Positions 11,287 to 23,361 of a DNA stretch of 64,000 nucleotides are shown piece by piece. The stretch spans positions 45,597,237 through 45,661,236 of the forward strand of contig NC_016133.3 of the NCBI RefSeq assembly GCF_000005505.3. Direction: 5' to 3'. Made by a program: the position numbers and the translations under genes. The notes under the pieces are model-generated. The model had not been told where the DNA came from and made no database searches. It saw only the letters and a list, made by a program, of their open reading frames with translations. Origin of the DNA: Brachypodium distachyon (taxonomy: Eukaryota; Streptophyta; Magnoliopsida; Poales; Poaceae). The stretch's first letter is position 1. Every line of letters starts with the position of its first letter.

Positions 11287-11957
11287 TCAAAGTTCTTTGA
11301 ACTTGGACTCCAATTTTCGCACTTCCTTCATGTAAGCTGCCATCTGAGGGCAGTCGTAGTCCTTGTTTACCTGGTTGATCACGAGTTGGGAGTTCCCACG
11401 AACAACCAAGCGCTTGATGTCGAGGGCGATTGCTGCGCGCAGCCCGGCAAGTAGTCCCTCGTACTCTGCTGTGTTGTTGGTGGAGTTGGCAAAGTCGAGC
11501 TGTATTACGAACTTGAGCTGGTCTCCAGTGGGCGACTCGATCACCACTCCGGCACCGGCGCCCTGGAAGCAGAAGGCGCTGTCGAAGTACATGACCCAGT
11601 ACCCTTCGTCCAATCTGTCGGGAAGGCTCGCTTCCGGCTCTTCTTCCTCTATGCTTGTCGATGTCCACTCCACAACGAAGTCAGTGAGAGCGGTGCTCTT
11701 ATGCTCTTGGTGTTTGCGAAACGCAGCCCGAACTCCGCTAACTCCATCCTACACTCGGCCACCCTTCCGAAGGCTTCACGATTAGTGAGGGCCCTCTCCA
11801 GGCAGAACCCTGACACCACCGTGATGCTGTGCGCCTGAAAGTAATGGCGCAGCTTTCTCGAAGCGAGCAGGATCCCGAGAAAAAGCTTATGGACCTGCGG
11901 GTACCGTACCCGGGCATCACGCAGCACCGTGCTGACGAAGTACACGGGATGTTGCAC
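11287..11957 (-). pseudogene. Tat element dual RNase H domains
   Basis: Two RNase H units follow the reverse transcriptase. The first (11957-11649) is the ordinary gypsy type (PVYFVSTVLRDARVRYPQ). The second (11673-11287) reads GYWVMYFDSAFCFQGAGAGV and NNTAEYEGLLAGLRAAIALD, the archaeal-type RNase H typical of the Tat lineage. The usual catalytic FDGA is FDSA here. The two units are in different frames, and the element is defective. The dual RNase H is the main reason for the Tat call. Confidence 0.85.
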
Positions 11958-12001
11958 TAGCCGCTTGCGAGGGGGCAGCCTGCATGGGCCGTCCCTCGGA
12001 T

Positions 12002-13340
12002 TCAGGGGCGCAGGAGGTAGCCGGGGGTTCCGGCCGGGGGTTCCTTCAGCTCGCCGGGAGCCCCCGGCCCTTCCTTCTCAGCCCCCGGGACTTGCTCTTC
12101 CCTCTCGGCAACGAGCACGGAGCTCACTACCTGGTCCGTCGCTGCTAGGTACAGCAGCAACGGCTCGCTCGGCTTGGGGGCGACGAGGACCGGCGGCGAC
12201 TTCAAGTACCTCTTCAAGTCCTGGAACGCCGCTTCCGCCTCGGGGGTCCAATGGATTGGACCCTTCTTCTTCATCACCTTGAAGAAAGGCAGGGCTCGCT
12301 TGCCCAGCCTTGATATGAAACGCCCAAGCGCCGCAACGGGTGCGTTGCGGCGCTGGACGTCCCTGACCTTGCGGGGTACCTCCATCTTCTTGATCGCGTC
12401 GATCTTCTGTGGGTTGGCTTCAATTCCCCTGTGAGAGACCAAGAAGCCCAGCAAGTGCCCCGAGTCCACACCGAACGTGCACTTCTCGGGGCTAAGCTTG
12501 AGCTTGATCCTGCGGAGGTTGTTGAACGTCTCCTGCAGGTCGCCGACGAACGAGTCCCTATGCCACGACTTGACGACGATATCGTCCATGTAGGCCTCGA
12601 TGTTTCGGCCTACCTGGGGTCCCAGACATTCGCGCAAGGCACGCTGCAATGTCGAGCCCGCGTTCTTCAGCCCGAAACACAAGCACGTGTAACAGTAGCA
12701 GCTAACCAGGGTTATAAACGTTGTTTTCTCCTCATCTTCGACTACCATCTTAATCTGATGGTAGCCGGAGAAGACATCTAACAAGCACAAAGACTCACAA
12801 CCTGCTGTAAAATCTACTATTTGATCGATTCGGGGTACAGGGAAGGGGTCCTTAGGGCATGCACGATTAAGATCAGTAAAATCTACACACATGCGCAATT
12901 TATTTCCAGACTTTGGGACTACAACAGGGTTCGCTAACCAAGTAGGGTACAACACTTCCCTAATTGCCCCGGCGTTCTTGAGCTTCTCCACTTCCTACTG
13001 GATGAAGTCTTTGCGTTCTTGTGCTTGCCTGCGAACTTTCTGCTTGACGGGCCGCGCGTCCGGCCGCACCGCCAGCCAATGCTCGATCACCTCCCTAGGG
13101 ACTTCGGGAAGATCTGACGGCTCCAAAGCGAACACGTCAGATTTCTCCCGGAGGAAGGCGACGAGGGCGCTTTCCTATTTGTCGCCGAGGCTCGCACCGA
13201 TAGAGACGGTGCGTGCCTCGTTGCTTGCATGTAGGGGCACCTTCTTTACCTTGGTGCCCTCCTCCTTCAGCTTCGTGCCCTTGCTTACGCGTGGGCCGGA
13301 GCTGGAGCTGCGCCCGGCATCCTGTCCGGGAGCGGCTCGC
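12002..13340 (-). pseudogene. Tat element reverse transcriptase
   Basis: A 329-residue open frame (12991-12002) carries PVVVPKSGNKLRMCVDFTDL, the SLCLLDVFSGYHQIKM motif and the catalytic YMDD (NIEAYMDDIVVKS), then the connection region with HWTPEAEAAFQDLKRYL. The usual FMPFGL segment is altered to CLCFGL. An in-frame stop lies just upstream near 12995, in the conserved region preceding EKLKNAGAIREVLYPTW. It converted RNA to DNA in the parental element. It lies downstream of protease on the same strand. Confidence 0.9.
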
Positions 13341-13348
13341 GCCTTTTT

Positions 13349-13981
13349 CTATGCGGGTTGTTCACCTGCAAGTGGATCCTCGCTCCCGGCAACATCGTAG
13401 TCACCGGGATCCGCCACTGCTGAGGTCTTCACGACCTCGCCCACACACCAAGCAGCGTCCTTCAGGTCGCACTTGCTGGAGAGAACGCCGTATGTTGACG
13501 GCATCATCATCACGTCGTAGGCGCAATGGATTGCCGCCATGAACTTGATCAGCGCTGGCCGACCAATGATCCCGTTGTATGGCAACGGGGTGTGAGCCAC
13601 ATCAAAAATGATGTGCTCAGTCCAAAACGCTTCCCAGGAACCGAAGGTCACCGGGAGCGTGATTCGCCCCATGGGCTGCACCACTCCGGGGTTGATCTCC
13701 TGGAACGGGTCGGTGGGCTTCATCTGCTCCAGGGGCAGCTGAAGTTTTTTCACCAGCTTGGCGGACAGCAGGTTGAGGCCTGCCCCGCTGTCCACCAGTA
13801 CCTTGGTCACCGTCACATTGTTTATGATCGGCGACACCACGAGGGGGAGTACCCCTGACCCCAAGGGACGGATCGGGTGATCGTCCGAGTTCAAGGTGAT
13901 CGGCACGTGCGACCACCTCAACGACTGCTGCGCCTCCACGCTGGGGAGGAGGGCACAGACCTCATGCGTAAGCCGCTTCAC
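13349..13981 (-). pseudogene. Tat element aspartic protease
   Basis: This 210-residue open frame has the catalytic triplet in VLVDSGAGLNLLSAKLV and the later YNGIIGRPALIKFMAA (the conserved ILGRP-like segment). It overlaps the end of gag by 20 bases in another frame, as is usual for gag-pro junctions. The catalytic site looks intact, but neighbouring domains are broken. Confidence 0.85.
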
Positions 13982-15762
13982 GCCTCATCCTCGCGTTGTT
14001 CGGCGCGAGGCTTGTCGCGTCCCCGGGTAGGCTGGTCCTCGCCGCCGCGGGCTTGACCGCGACCCCCAGCTGGTTCTCCTTTGTCACCGCCGGCCGCACC
14101 TCGGCCTGCGCCGGCGCGGGGGTTGTTCGGCAGTCCCGGGAGAGGTGCCCGATGTCCCCGCAGTTGAAGCAAGCCCCAGCAGTGCGGCGCTCCTCGTGGC
14201 GCTGCTCGCGCATCTCCTTGATGGTCTGGAGAGTGCGACAGTCCTGCGCGTCGTGGGTGGCGTTGGTGTCGATGGGGCAGCGCGCGTCCGCTGCCGGCTT
14301 GCTACCCGATGCCCCCGCCGATGCCACCTTCTTGATGTGCCCCTGGGGAACCCCCGGCTCTGCGGCAAGCACTTGCTTGCCGCCGCGTTTCCGGGAGCCC
14401 TTCTTCCCGGAGCCCTCCGGTGGGTTTGCCACCGCTTTGGCGGCAAGCTTGGGCGCCAGGCGCCCTTCCTCGGCCATCGCGCACTTGTGCGCGAGAGCAT
14501 AGAGGTCCCTTGTTGTCCGGATCCAGTGCGTGTTCAACTTCTCACGCATCTTCGGGTCGCGGATGTTGATGGCGTACGTGTTGATGATGGCGGCCGCCTC
14601 CGCCTCAGGGATGGAGTAGTAGAGGTTGGAGAACCTGTTGGTGAAGTCCCGCAACGTCTCCCCCGGCTTCTGCACTACCGTGTGCAGTTCCGCCATGGTT
14701 CCAGGTCAGCCCAGGAAGCTATGGATCCGGAGGGCAGGTTGAGCAACCAAGTCCTCGCTGATCTTTTGAGGACCATCGGGAACCAGTTGGCCCTGACCTT
14801 GTCGTCGGCACCAATGGCGTGCATGCCCAACGTGTAGGTCAGGAGGAAATCCTTGGGATTCACTATCCCGTCGTACGTCCCGAGCATGCTCGGAACTTGC
14901 GGGGCCACGTCACCCGGCGCAGCTCGCGAGTAAACGCGGCGCAGCCGTCCTCGGTGCCCATGGGAGCATCTTCCTGCTCCTCTGGGCGCTGGCATTCTGC
15001 CTCACGTCGGCGCCGGTGCTCCAAGCACTGGCGGAGGTCTTCCTGCTGGCGAGCGTTCAGGACGCCCCGCGCGTCACCCCGCATAACGGTCGGTGACGAG
15101 TCCGAGGACCCCACGGGATCCTCGCCTCCGTGCCCTCATGGCAGGGGAGGGTTTTCTCCGTGCCTTGAGACGCGGGGCGCGTCTTCGCGTCCCGGGTTCT
15201 ATCCTCGGCCTGAAGCGGCCGGGCCGCCCTCGCCTTGCGGCTGCTGGGCAGCGAGCATAGGGAGTGCGTCCAGCTCCGCACTCCACGCTTCATGCGCCGG
15301 TGTGCCTTGCGGTGGCTCGTAACGCACCATGACACGCGCAGCTATGATGGCTTTCGCCGGGGTCTGGGCGGGAGGCTGCCGATTCTCTGACCGGCTGCCA
15401 TCCGCCCTGTCACCCGGTGCCCTCGGATGTGTGGGGCGAGACTCCGTTGCACACGACGCGCTGTGGTCGTGGCGCGGTTGTCGCTATGCGTCTTCAGCCC
15501 GCGAGTGGACTCGCTGGCTGGCACGGGCGACGTTGCGGTTGCTTGCGCGGCTGGCTCCGGCGCTAGGCGCTGCAGGACCCTTCAGCCGGTTGTCCGTCGA
15601 CGGCCGAGGAGGCGGAGGTGGCAGCTGCGACAGCTGCTGCCGTGGAGGGGACCCATGGTCCCCTTGTGATTGCGACGCGCGCATGGCGTCATGGGATCGA
15701 GTGCGCATGTCGAGGGTGTCGCGCAAGTCAACCCAAGGCTCGTCTGCCCTCTTGGGCGGCAT
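13962..15762 (-). pseudogene. Tat element gag polyprotein, frameshifted
   Basis: The N-terminus (MPPKRADEPWVDLRDTLDM) starts at 15762. The middle lies at 14995-14675 (PSMLGTYDGIVNPKDFLLTY, WADLEPW). The capsid end and zinc knuckle are at 14696-13962 (TLRDFTNRFSNLYYSIPEAE; CFNCGDIGHLSRDC). At least two frame changes separate these parts. In the intact parent this formed the virus-like particle. Upstream, only about 90 bp separate the start from a truncated LTR, so the primer-binding site is lost. Confidence 0.85.
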
Positions 15763-15854
15763 CGCGAGCTAGTCGTTGAAGATGTCTAGACGATGAAGCC
15801 GGTGTTGAAGACGATGACGCCGGCGGTCACTTGAAGTTTTCTGCACGCCCACCT

Positions 15855-16041
15855 AGCTTCCCGGGACCGGGGTTCCAGGGGGCTTCTTGTACTCAGCCCT
15901 TAGCTTCACCTTCACCAAGGGGTCTCCTCGAGGCAGGCTTCCCGGACTCATCGCTTCCCGAGAGGACTTCCTGACGGGACTTCGTCACTGGCGACCCACG
16001 CGTCCCGTATCAGTGGGACCCCGTGGGCCACTGGTACGACA
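15855..16041 (-). mobile_element. Truncated 5' LTR of the Tat element
   Basis: These 187 bp match the end of the LTR at 3803-4670, from CTTCCCGGGACCGGGGTTCC to TGGTACGACA. The rest of the LTR and the primer-binding site are deleted. On the minus strand it begins TGTCGTACC, as a 5' LTR should. Confidence 0.75.
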
Positions 16042-16390
16042 CCCGTCTTGCATTCAATGGTCTCCCTGTAGATGCGTTGCATGATGTCATAAGTGAGCTT
16101 CAGAAACTTGGTCCCTCCAAGTGTAGCTCTTCCTTCCATATAAAGTGGCTTCAACACCTTTTTGACGGAGGCATCCTTTTCATGAGGGCGAAAGCCTGAA
16201 GGGATGGATTGTCCAGCATTCTCATAACCAACGAGGGAGGCAAACTCAGCCCACGTGGCAGTGCAAAAGTGACTCCTTGACATCCATGAAACTATGCGAA
16301 TATTCTGCTCAACTAACTCTTCTTGGTGAACCATGGCGTAAAACTGGGCCACAAGATACTCATTGTAGGGTTGCTTCACCAAGAGCTCAA
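16042..16390 (-). pseudogene. Gag-like fragment of an LTR element
   Basis: The minus-strand frame contains YNEYLVAQFYAMVHQEELV, RIVSWMSRSHFCTATWAEF and GGTKFLKLTYDIMQRIYRE. The pattern (FYA..H, W...TATWAEF) recalls gag or plant-mobile-type proteins of gypsy elements. I do not recognise the family firmly. The apparent first 40 residues upstream (to 16514) are LTR sequence, so the ATG there is not a true start. Confidence 0.4.
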
Positions 16391-17160
16391 GGCAACCGCT
16401 TCTGTCTAGGCTTCCCAAATACCCAAGAGAAATGAAATCCACAAACAAAATAAGGGGAATCAACTTTTTGACTTGGTGAAACCCTAGATCAAGATCTTCT
16501 CCTCCAATCCTCAAAGAATCAAGAGTTGGAATGAGTTGGAAGTTGGCTAGGGAGGGAGATCTTGGAGATTGAAGCTTTTCTGTTCTTGGGAGAGAAATGG
16601 TGTTCTTAGCTGTTTGCTTGGGACTAAGACTCGTTCGGGACGAAGTTTATATAAATGGGGTCCCCAAAAAATCGAGCCGTTAGGCACAGACGCGGGACGG
16701 GCCGGAACTTCCGGGGTTCCGCCGGAAGTTCAAAATAATCACTGGAAGGTCCGCATATTCCGGATGCCCTAACCGAGAGCACCCGGAAGTTTGGGCGAAA
16801 GTTCACTCGGAACTTTCGGCACCTGGAACCTGGAATGCCAGAACTAGGATTTTGAAATTGGGTTCTTCTCTCACCTATTTGGGTAGGCCTTTTAGTGGGT
16901 GCAATTTTGTGTAGATGTGTAGGTGAAATTGATTCACCCGTTACCTTCCCTTGTGGATTCCCTCTTAATAGTACGGATGTCCTACGACTCAAAACAACCG
17001 AAAAAGCCGTTAAACACCATTACACTTCTTTCCTTTTAGAGGGTCCACGAATCGTCTTGTGCCAAGTACTTTATGGAATCTGAAATGCTTAGCATACTAT
17101 TAGATAAGATAACACGTTGTCATCACCACCAAAACCACTTAGGAGAGAAATGCCCTTTCA
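16391..17160 (-). mobile_element. Inverted LTR fragment (same family as 22118-23354)
   Basis: On the minus strand it starts TGAAAGGGCATTTCTCTCC at 17160 and follows the LTR at 22118 for about 750 bp, including the GGAAGTTC-rich stretch and CTAGGGTTTCACCAAGTC. It then breaks into the gag-like fragment. Relative to the 3' LTR at 22118 it is an inverted copy. Confidence 0.7.
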
Positions 17161-17789
17161 ACAATGCTCTACTCAAGATGCATCCGACGATGATGATGAT
17201 GAAGACGAGACCTCCGACTGATTTGTTTTGCTTTTCTCTTGGGATGATTCTTCCCTTTTTGGTGTGTTGATGCCAAAGGGGGAGAGTGTAGTTGTGAGGG
17301 AGAGTTTAGGAGCCTCAGGATTTGCATGGGTTCTTACTCACAAGCTCGTTGTTAATTTGTTGTTCTTATAATGCTTGTGAAGTTATCTAGTTTTTTCTAT
17401 TGTGAGCTACTTTTATTCGTGGTTTGTAAGAATTGATAACTATTTGTGGTTGTGATGTAATAGCTAGCTCTATGTGTGTTGGATTATTTGCTCTAGCTAT
17501 GGTTTAATACTTTTTTGTTATATATCTTGTCTTACTAATCGTGTGCGGAGATATTCATATTTTTGCCCTTGTAGCATATGTTCCTACACTCGATCTCATT
17601 GCAAAAGGTAATTTCAACTTTTGGGATTTATCTAACCATATATATGCTTCATGGAAGCATTGCATTGTATTGCTGTGGATAAATCCTTATAGGTTCATTC
17701 ATATGTGTTATGCCTTGAGAGGTATTGCTCTAAACTTTGAATGAATGAATCTACATATCCTTTAGAAAGCAAATTGTTAAATCTCTAAT
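17161..17789 (+). mobile_element. 3' internal region of an LTR element, left part
   Basis: An acidic C-terminal tail followed by TGA (reading DASDDDDDEDETSD) is followed by TTGATGCCAAAGGGGGAGAG and AT-rich sequence. It is interrupted at 17790 by a solo LTR and resumes at 21912. No domain could be identified in the short coding end. Confidence 0.5.
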
Positions 17790-20700
17790 TGTCGTCGCAC
17801 GGTGCTCCGACACCGGGGGTGTGCGGTCACGGGCCCCTTTTAGGTTCAGTAGGGGCGTTGGGGCAGAGCCCCGGCGATCGCCGGCACGGCCGATGAGGCC
17901 CGGCGGGGCCGGCGAAGTGAGGTACTAGAAAGTGCGCGCTAATCCAAGAACATACACACGCACGTTTTTTACTCAGGTTCGGGCCACCCGGAGGTGTAAA
18001 ACCCTACGTCCTGCTTGTCTAGGCTGGTATTGATTGTGGATCAAGCGTTTACAAGTTGCCGGACAAGTCCCGGGCTTTCCTTACTACTCTTTGCTAGGGC
18101 TCCAAGCTAACTCAACTCGCGCGGAACCCAGACTCTAACTCTCTGAACCGAACTCAACTCACGCCGAACCCCCTAACCGTTGGCATGGGTCCTTCTTTTA
18201 TATTCAAGGGAATGCCACAGGTGCCATGGTGCATGAGCTACAAGTGTCCAGCGGGGAGGTGTAACATCCCAAAATTTCAAACCTTTACATGTGCATTGCA
18301 TCCATGAGCATCATGCCACAATTGCATGTTTGAATTCATATTTTGAATCACAAAAGACTTTAAGAGATTTTGTTTACATCCCTGTAACCTTTGGATTTTC
18401 AAACCAATAGGGTTGATGTATAAAAAGGGTTTAATGCATATATAAGCTATCCCATAATTTTTGGTTAATTATTTGGAGTTGAAAAAAAAAAGTATTTTTA
18501 CTTAAATAGTTATATGGCCCTAAAGCATTTATAGGGCAAATGTATTTTTACATATTTTATTTTGAAGAGAAACTACTCCCAAAAGTTGTATCATGGTAGA
18601 ACATGATTTTACAAATTTTCTGGAATTTATTTGGACCAATTTGGAGTTCAAACTCAAAAGATATCAAAGAAATGGGAAAAAAAACAGAAAAAGAAAAGGT
18701 CTACAAGAAAAAAAAAAGAGGGTAAACGGACCGGCCCGACCGAATTGGGCCGAACCGGCCCAACTCTTCATGCGCACCCGCAGCCCAGCCAGCCCAGCGC
18801 CCGCACCCGCTGACAGGTGGGGCCCACCTGTCAGGCCTTCGTCTTCCCGAAGGAAACCCCGCGCGATCTCCGCCGCCGACCCGCGCCGCGCCGTCGCCGC
18901 CGTGACACCCGCGCCCGCCGATTTCGGCCTTCCCAAAGTTGCCCGAGCACGTCCTCTTAAAGCCCCTGCCCTCCTCTCCTTTTCCCCCAACCCAGCTCGC
19001 CCGATTCGCCCCCAGGCTGCCCAAATTTTGCGCCGCCGCCGCGCCATTGCTGCCGCCGTCCGCCACCTGCCGTCGTGTCCCCGTCGACCTAGGCGTGGAC
19101 TCCGACGTCCCCGAGGAGCGCCGCCGCCACCAGCGTCTCTGCCTCAACTCGCCGCGCACGCCCATCTCCTCCCCGACCCGAGACCTCGCCGGAAGAGCCA
19201 GCCGCCGCGCCCCGCGTCGCCGGAATCCTCGCCGGAAACCTAGCCCGCCGCCGGTAAGCCTCGAGCACCCCCGTCCGTCCGATCTTTGATCAACGGCTCG
19301 GATTAGATCGGGTTAATTCCCTTAAGTGAACCGGTACGCGCCTATCAGAAGCTGCCACGTGTCACCCGATTTTTATAAAATAAAAATGTAATTTTAATCC
19401 CCCGGAATTATTAAAAGGCACTTTTGCAGATAGGCCCCTGTAACTTCAAATGATCATAACTTTAAATCTGTTTGGCCAAATTTAGTGATCCACACCTTTT
19501 TGGAATCCTTAGGAAATTTAGAATCTTTTGGCACTGTCCAATTTCAAATTTGAATAATTGAATCACATTCAAATTACAGATTAGTGTTTTATGCCTTTTA
19601 AATCATAACTAATTATCTAGAAGTCCTTTTTGAATGAAACAAGTGCCCAAAATTTTGTTTTATTGTCCTCTGTCCAATGGGACAGAGGGACAAATATTTT
19701 GAACTAATCTATCTGGCTGATGCCAATAAAACCTCATTTTAGAGTTTAAACCCTAGCCATTGCAATTTATTTTAAAAACCCTAATTGCATGTGCTTAATT
19801 ATCAACGCCTTGGACCAGTAGATCACCCAAATAAAACCAACCCACTCATGTCACATGTTTTGCATCACATCATGGCATACATATTCTTTTGTCATGTTTG
19901 AATTGTGTGTTTATGTGTGTGTATATGTTTGTTGATTGTATAGTATTCTCGGAGAGCGAACCTTGCGATTGTGACGAGTGTTTGAACTCCAACTACTATC
20001 AAGGCAAGTACACTTTGATCATCTACCCTATTATCTTATTATGCACTAGATTTTATTAGTTGCATTGTCAGGATTATTATTGTATCTATGCTAGCTATGA
20101 TCTATCCTACTAGTATAGGATACCTTTGCCATGACTTCACCACCAATTGCCATCGTAGTAGTAAAATGCTATGCTATGATAATATACGAGGGTGGTATTA
20201 TTACAATGTGATACTATTGAATTACAAATATAGTTTTCCTAGTGTATGGCAAAACAAGTAATTCAATGAACCGTCCTGCGTGGGCTGCTTTGAGTTTTCG
20301 GATGTCGTGACGTTAGGTCCATTTCTATGGGGCCCGCTGAGTCGTCTCTCCGTGTGATTCGGGAGCGTCCATGGTCGTCTCCCCGTGCGATTCGGGGAGC
20401 GCCTGCGTCACAATGTGGGATGCCACCCGGGATAACCAGAGACTGGACTAGTTTCCTGTTTAGTAGCTTCCAGTACAACCACATGGTATTATGGGCTCTG
20501 CCAGGATGGATGTAAGAAATATGAACCTGGATCCGAGGTGACATCGGTATGTAGCAGTGTAGGTTGGAACGCGTCCCTCAGGTGGTTTGGGGAAATATGT
20601 TCTGAAAATTCCTGTAATCGATGCCGTTGCTACTCCATCTGGAGGACAGCAAGGGATTAACACGTCGATTTCTTGTGGGTAAAGTGTACCACCTCTCGAG

Positions 20701-21911
20701 AGTGTCAAACTAAGTACTTAGCCGTGTCCCCGGTTACGGACGATTATGAGCAACTGGATATTGAAGCTGTAAGGAAAGTCTCACTCATTCAAATTTCCTA
20801 ATAAAATGAATGGTTTGAACTGGGTAGGAGCATTGATGTTTCTACTCAATGTGCCTAGGTTAACAGGAGCATGGGTGTTTCTACCCCGTGTCCAATAGAA
20901 TTCAAAACTATTTGTCTAAAAATGATAGGATTTGAATAATGATGCTTTTATGCAAAATAGCCAAACCCCACCTAGCCAAACTATGCATGTACTTGGTAGG
21001 TCCTTTATAACTCTAGTGAGCTTGCCAATACATTCAAATGTATTGACCACGTAGTGGCTGCAATTAACAATGCAGGTGGATCCAACGTTGAGTGAGGTTC
21101 GTCGTTTTGTCATGGGTCATGTGCTTACATTCCAACATGCTCTCACCTTGGAGTAGTGTGGCCCTTATGTTCTACCCTTTTCCGCTGCAGTATTTTGAAA
21201 CATTGTTTTATGATGTTGAAACAATATTTGTTTTATGCTGGCCCCAGAGGTCATGCGAGGTTGTAAGTACTATTAAATTCTAGATGATGCGATGTAATAA
21301 AGTACTTTGACCTTTGCTTCTGTATATTTCATCATGAAACTGTGTGTGCTAGTGAGTCGATCCAGGGACTAGCACAGTAAGCACAGAGATCGAACCCTTG
21401 GTGAAGGGGGGGGATCGCTTCAGGAGGCATACAACTCCCCCCGGTGAGCTGGTGACGTGCATGGATGCCACCTCCGCTGCTAGGGGTCTAAAACCCTAGA
21501 GTAGGATTGGACAGCCACTGTTCCTTTGATCGGATGGGTAACGACCCGTCGGTCGGCTCGTTTACTGAGCTGTGCGCCTTACTCCTTGCCCTGGTGGGAC
21601 CGTGCATCCCACGCCCGCCACGCGGCCTCACGTGGCGCTGTTGATCTGGCCACTGGGCCCCACGCCTGAGGCGGGGGCAGGTGCCCGGGAACCCCCTGTC
21701 CCGGGAAGCACCCGGGCCCAACGCACCCGGGAAGCAGCTTCCCAAGAGGTGCCCAAGCGAGAATGTTTCCCGAAGCCCCGCTAGCCCCTTCCGGGTTGGT
21801 AGCTTGCTGGGCTGCTCATAGACGCTGCCCGGGATGAAATCTTCCCGGGAACTCGGGAATGGGGCCCATGCGTCGCGCAGCGGTGGTACCCCGGGTGCCA
21901 CTGGTGCGACA
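17790..21911. mobile_element. Solo LTR with 5-bp target duplication CTAAT, itself interrupted
   Basis: The LTR begins TGTCGTCGCACGGTGCTCCG and ends CCACTGGTGCGACA. It is flanked by CTAAT at 17785-17789 and 21912-21916. Removing the nested element at 18260-21422 (plus one GGAGG) leaves an LTR of about 950 bp. No internal region or second LTR is present, so unequal recombination between two LTRs is the simplest origin. Confidence 0.85.
18260..21422 (+). mobile_element. Nested TG...CA element with 5-bp target duplication GGAGG
   Basis: It starts TGTAACATCCCAAAATTTC and ends GGGGATCGCTTCA, with GGAGG at 18255-18259 and 21423-21427. At 3163 bp without gag-pol it looks like a very long solo LTR. 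Inside is a GC-rich leader-like stretch (18720-19260) rich in Pro/Arg codons with a possible donor CCGGTAAGCC, then AT-rich sequence. The 216-residue open frame at 18593-19243 has low-complexity composition and is not called as a gene. The family name is not known to me. Confidence 0.75.
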
Positions 21912-22117
21912 CTAATTCTTTGCGATTGAGTTGTCGGTTTATAAAATCTAGGAGTGTGTTGATCCTAGTGTATGTGCACTTTGCATTTCAAGCAAATTCA
22001 TTTGGTGCATACACCTAGGAGGAGCCCGTTTATATTTTATATTCCTTTGCATCGATTTTAATTGTTTATCTGTATGCAAATCTTTGCGTTGTAATCGATC
22101 ACCAAAAAGGGGGAGAT
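21912..22117 (+). mobile_element. 3' internal region of an LTR element, right part, with polypurine tract
   Basis: This continues the sequence interrupted at 17789 and ends with the purine tract AAAAAGGGGGAGA directly before TGAAAGGGC at 22118. That fixes the orientation (plus) of the host element. Confidence 0.7.
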
Positions 22118-23354
22118 TGAAAGGGCATTTCTCTCCTAAGTGGTTTTGGTGGTGACGAAAACATTTTGTCATGTGTAATCTAATCGTGTGGTAAGCATTA
22201 TATATTTTTTAAAGAATTTGGCACAAGACGATGAGTGGACCTCAAGATGGAAAGAAGCGTAGCGGTGTTAGCGGCTTTTTCGGTTTGATTTGATTCATAG
22301 GACATCCGTACTATTAACAGGGAATCCACAAGGGAAGGTATTTGGTGAATCACTTTCACGTGCACAAACACATATATTGCACCCACTAAAAAGCCTACCC
22401 ATTTTGAGAGAGAAGAAACCACGCTACAAAAATTCAGTTCTGAGTTTCCAGGTTCCCAGGTGGCGGAAGTGGAACTTCCGGCCCAACTTCCGGGTGCTCT
22501 CTGTAAGCCCCTTCGGAATATGCGGAACTTCCGGTCAGACAGAAGTTCTGGCAATTTCCTGGAAGTTCTGGCCTGAGACAGACCACTGCATAACGGCTCG
22601 ATTTTGTGGACCCTATTTATATACCCGTTCGTCCCCAACGATCTCCCTGTCCGAGCTTCAAGCCAAGAACACCATTTCCTCTCTCAAGAACACAAGAACT
22701 TCATCTCCCTTGATCTCTCTCCCTAGTTGATTTCCAAGGTCAATACATTGAGAATAGGAAGAGAAGATTGAGATCTAGGGTTTCACCAAGTCAAAAGGTT
22801 GATTCCCCTTGTTTTCTTTGTGGATTTCGTTTCTCTTGGGTCATTGGGAACCCTAGACGGAAGCGGTCGCCCCGTGCTCATCCTTAGAGTTGAAGAGCTC
22901 GAGGATTAGATTGGAAGCTTCCAATTGAGTTGTGGAGTGGTGCCCCGGTCAACTTTGTAAGGGTCCCGACTTCACCCTCAAGAAAGCCATTTGTGGAGCT
23001 CACCTGACCTTTGTGGTGTTGTGAGAGGAGAATAGAGTGAGGCTTTGTGGCGCCTCTACCTTTGTGGTACAGCACTCCTCCAAACGGAGACATACACCTA
23101 CCCCAAAAGGTGAAACTCCGGTCAAATCTTCGTCTCCCGTGTGGTATCACTTTTCCCCCTTTACATTCTTGCAAGTTATATTGTATATCTTGTTGTTTCG
23201 GTTATTGCACTTCATACTAGGGTTGCATTCACTTTAGAGAATTTCGCACGCCTTAGGATTAAGTGTTTGTATCTTTCAAGAAAAGAAAAAGTTAAAGTTT
23301 GTTAGTCGCCTATTCGCCCCCCCCCCCCCTCTAGTCGACCATACCGATATTTCA
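22118..23354 (+). mobile_element. 3' LTR, TGAAA...TTTCA
   Basis: The LTR starts TGAAAGGGCATTTCTC just after a polypurine tract and ends CGATATTTCA, giving perfect 5-bp inverted termini over 1237 bp. A 13-C run at 23317-23329 precedes CTCTAGTCGACC near its end. The first 750 bp recur inverted at 16391-17160. No ORF inside is supported. Confidence 0.75.
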
Positions 23355-23361
23355 CCGGCCA

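Noticed and set aside
16391..16514. ATG-started N-terminus of the gag-like frame
   Set aside because: These bases align to the LTR at 22118, so the start is not genuine.
18593..19243. 216-residue open frame in the nested element
   Set aside because: Pro/Arg/Ala low complexity from GC-rich DNA, no motif, and it lies in an LTR-like repeat.
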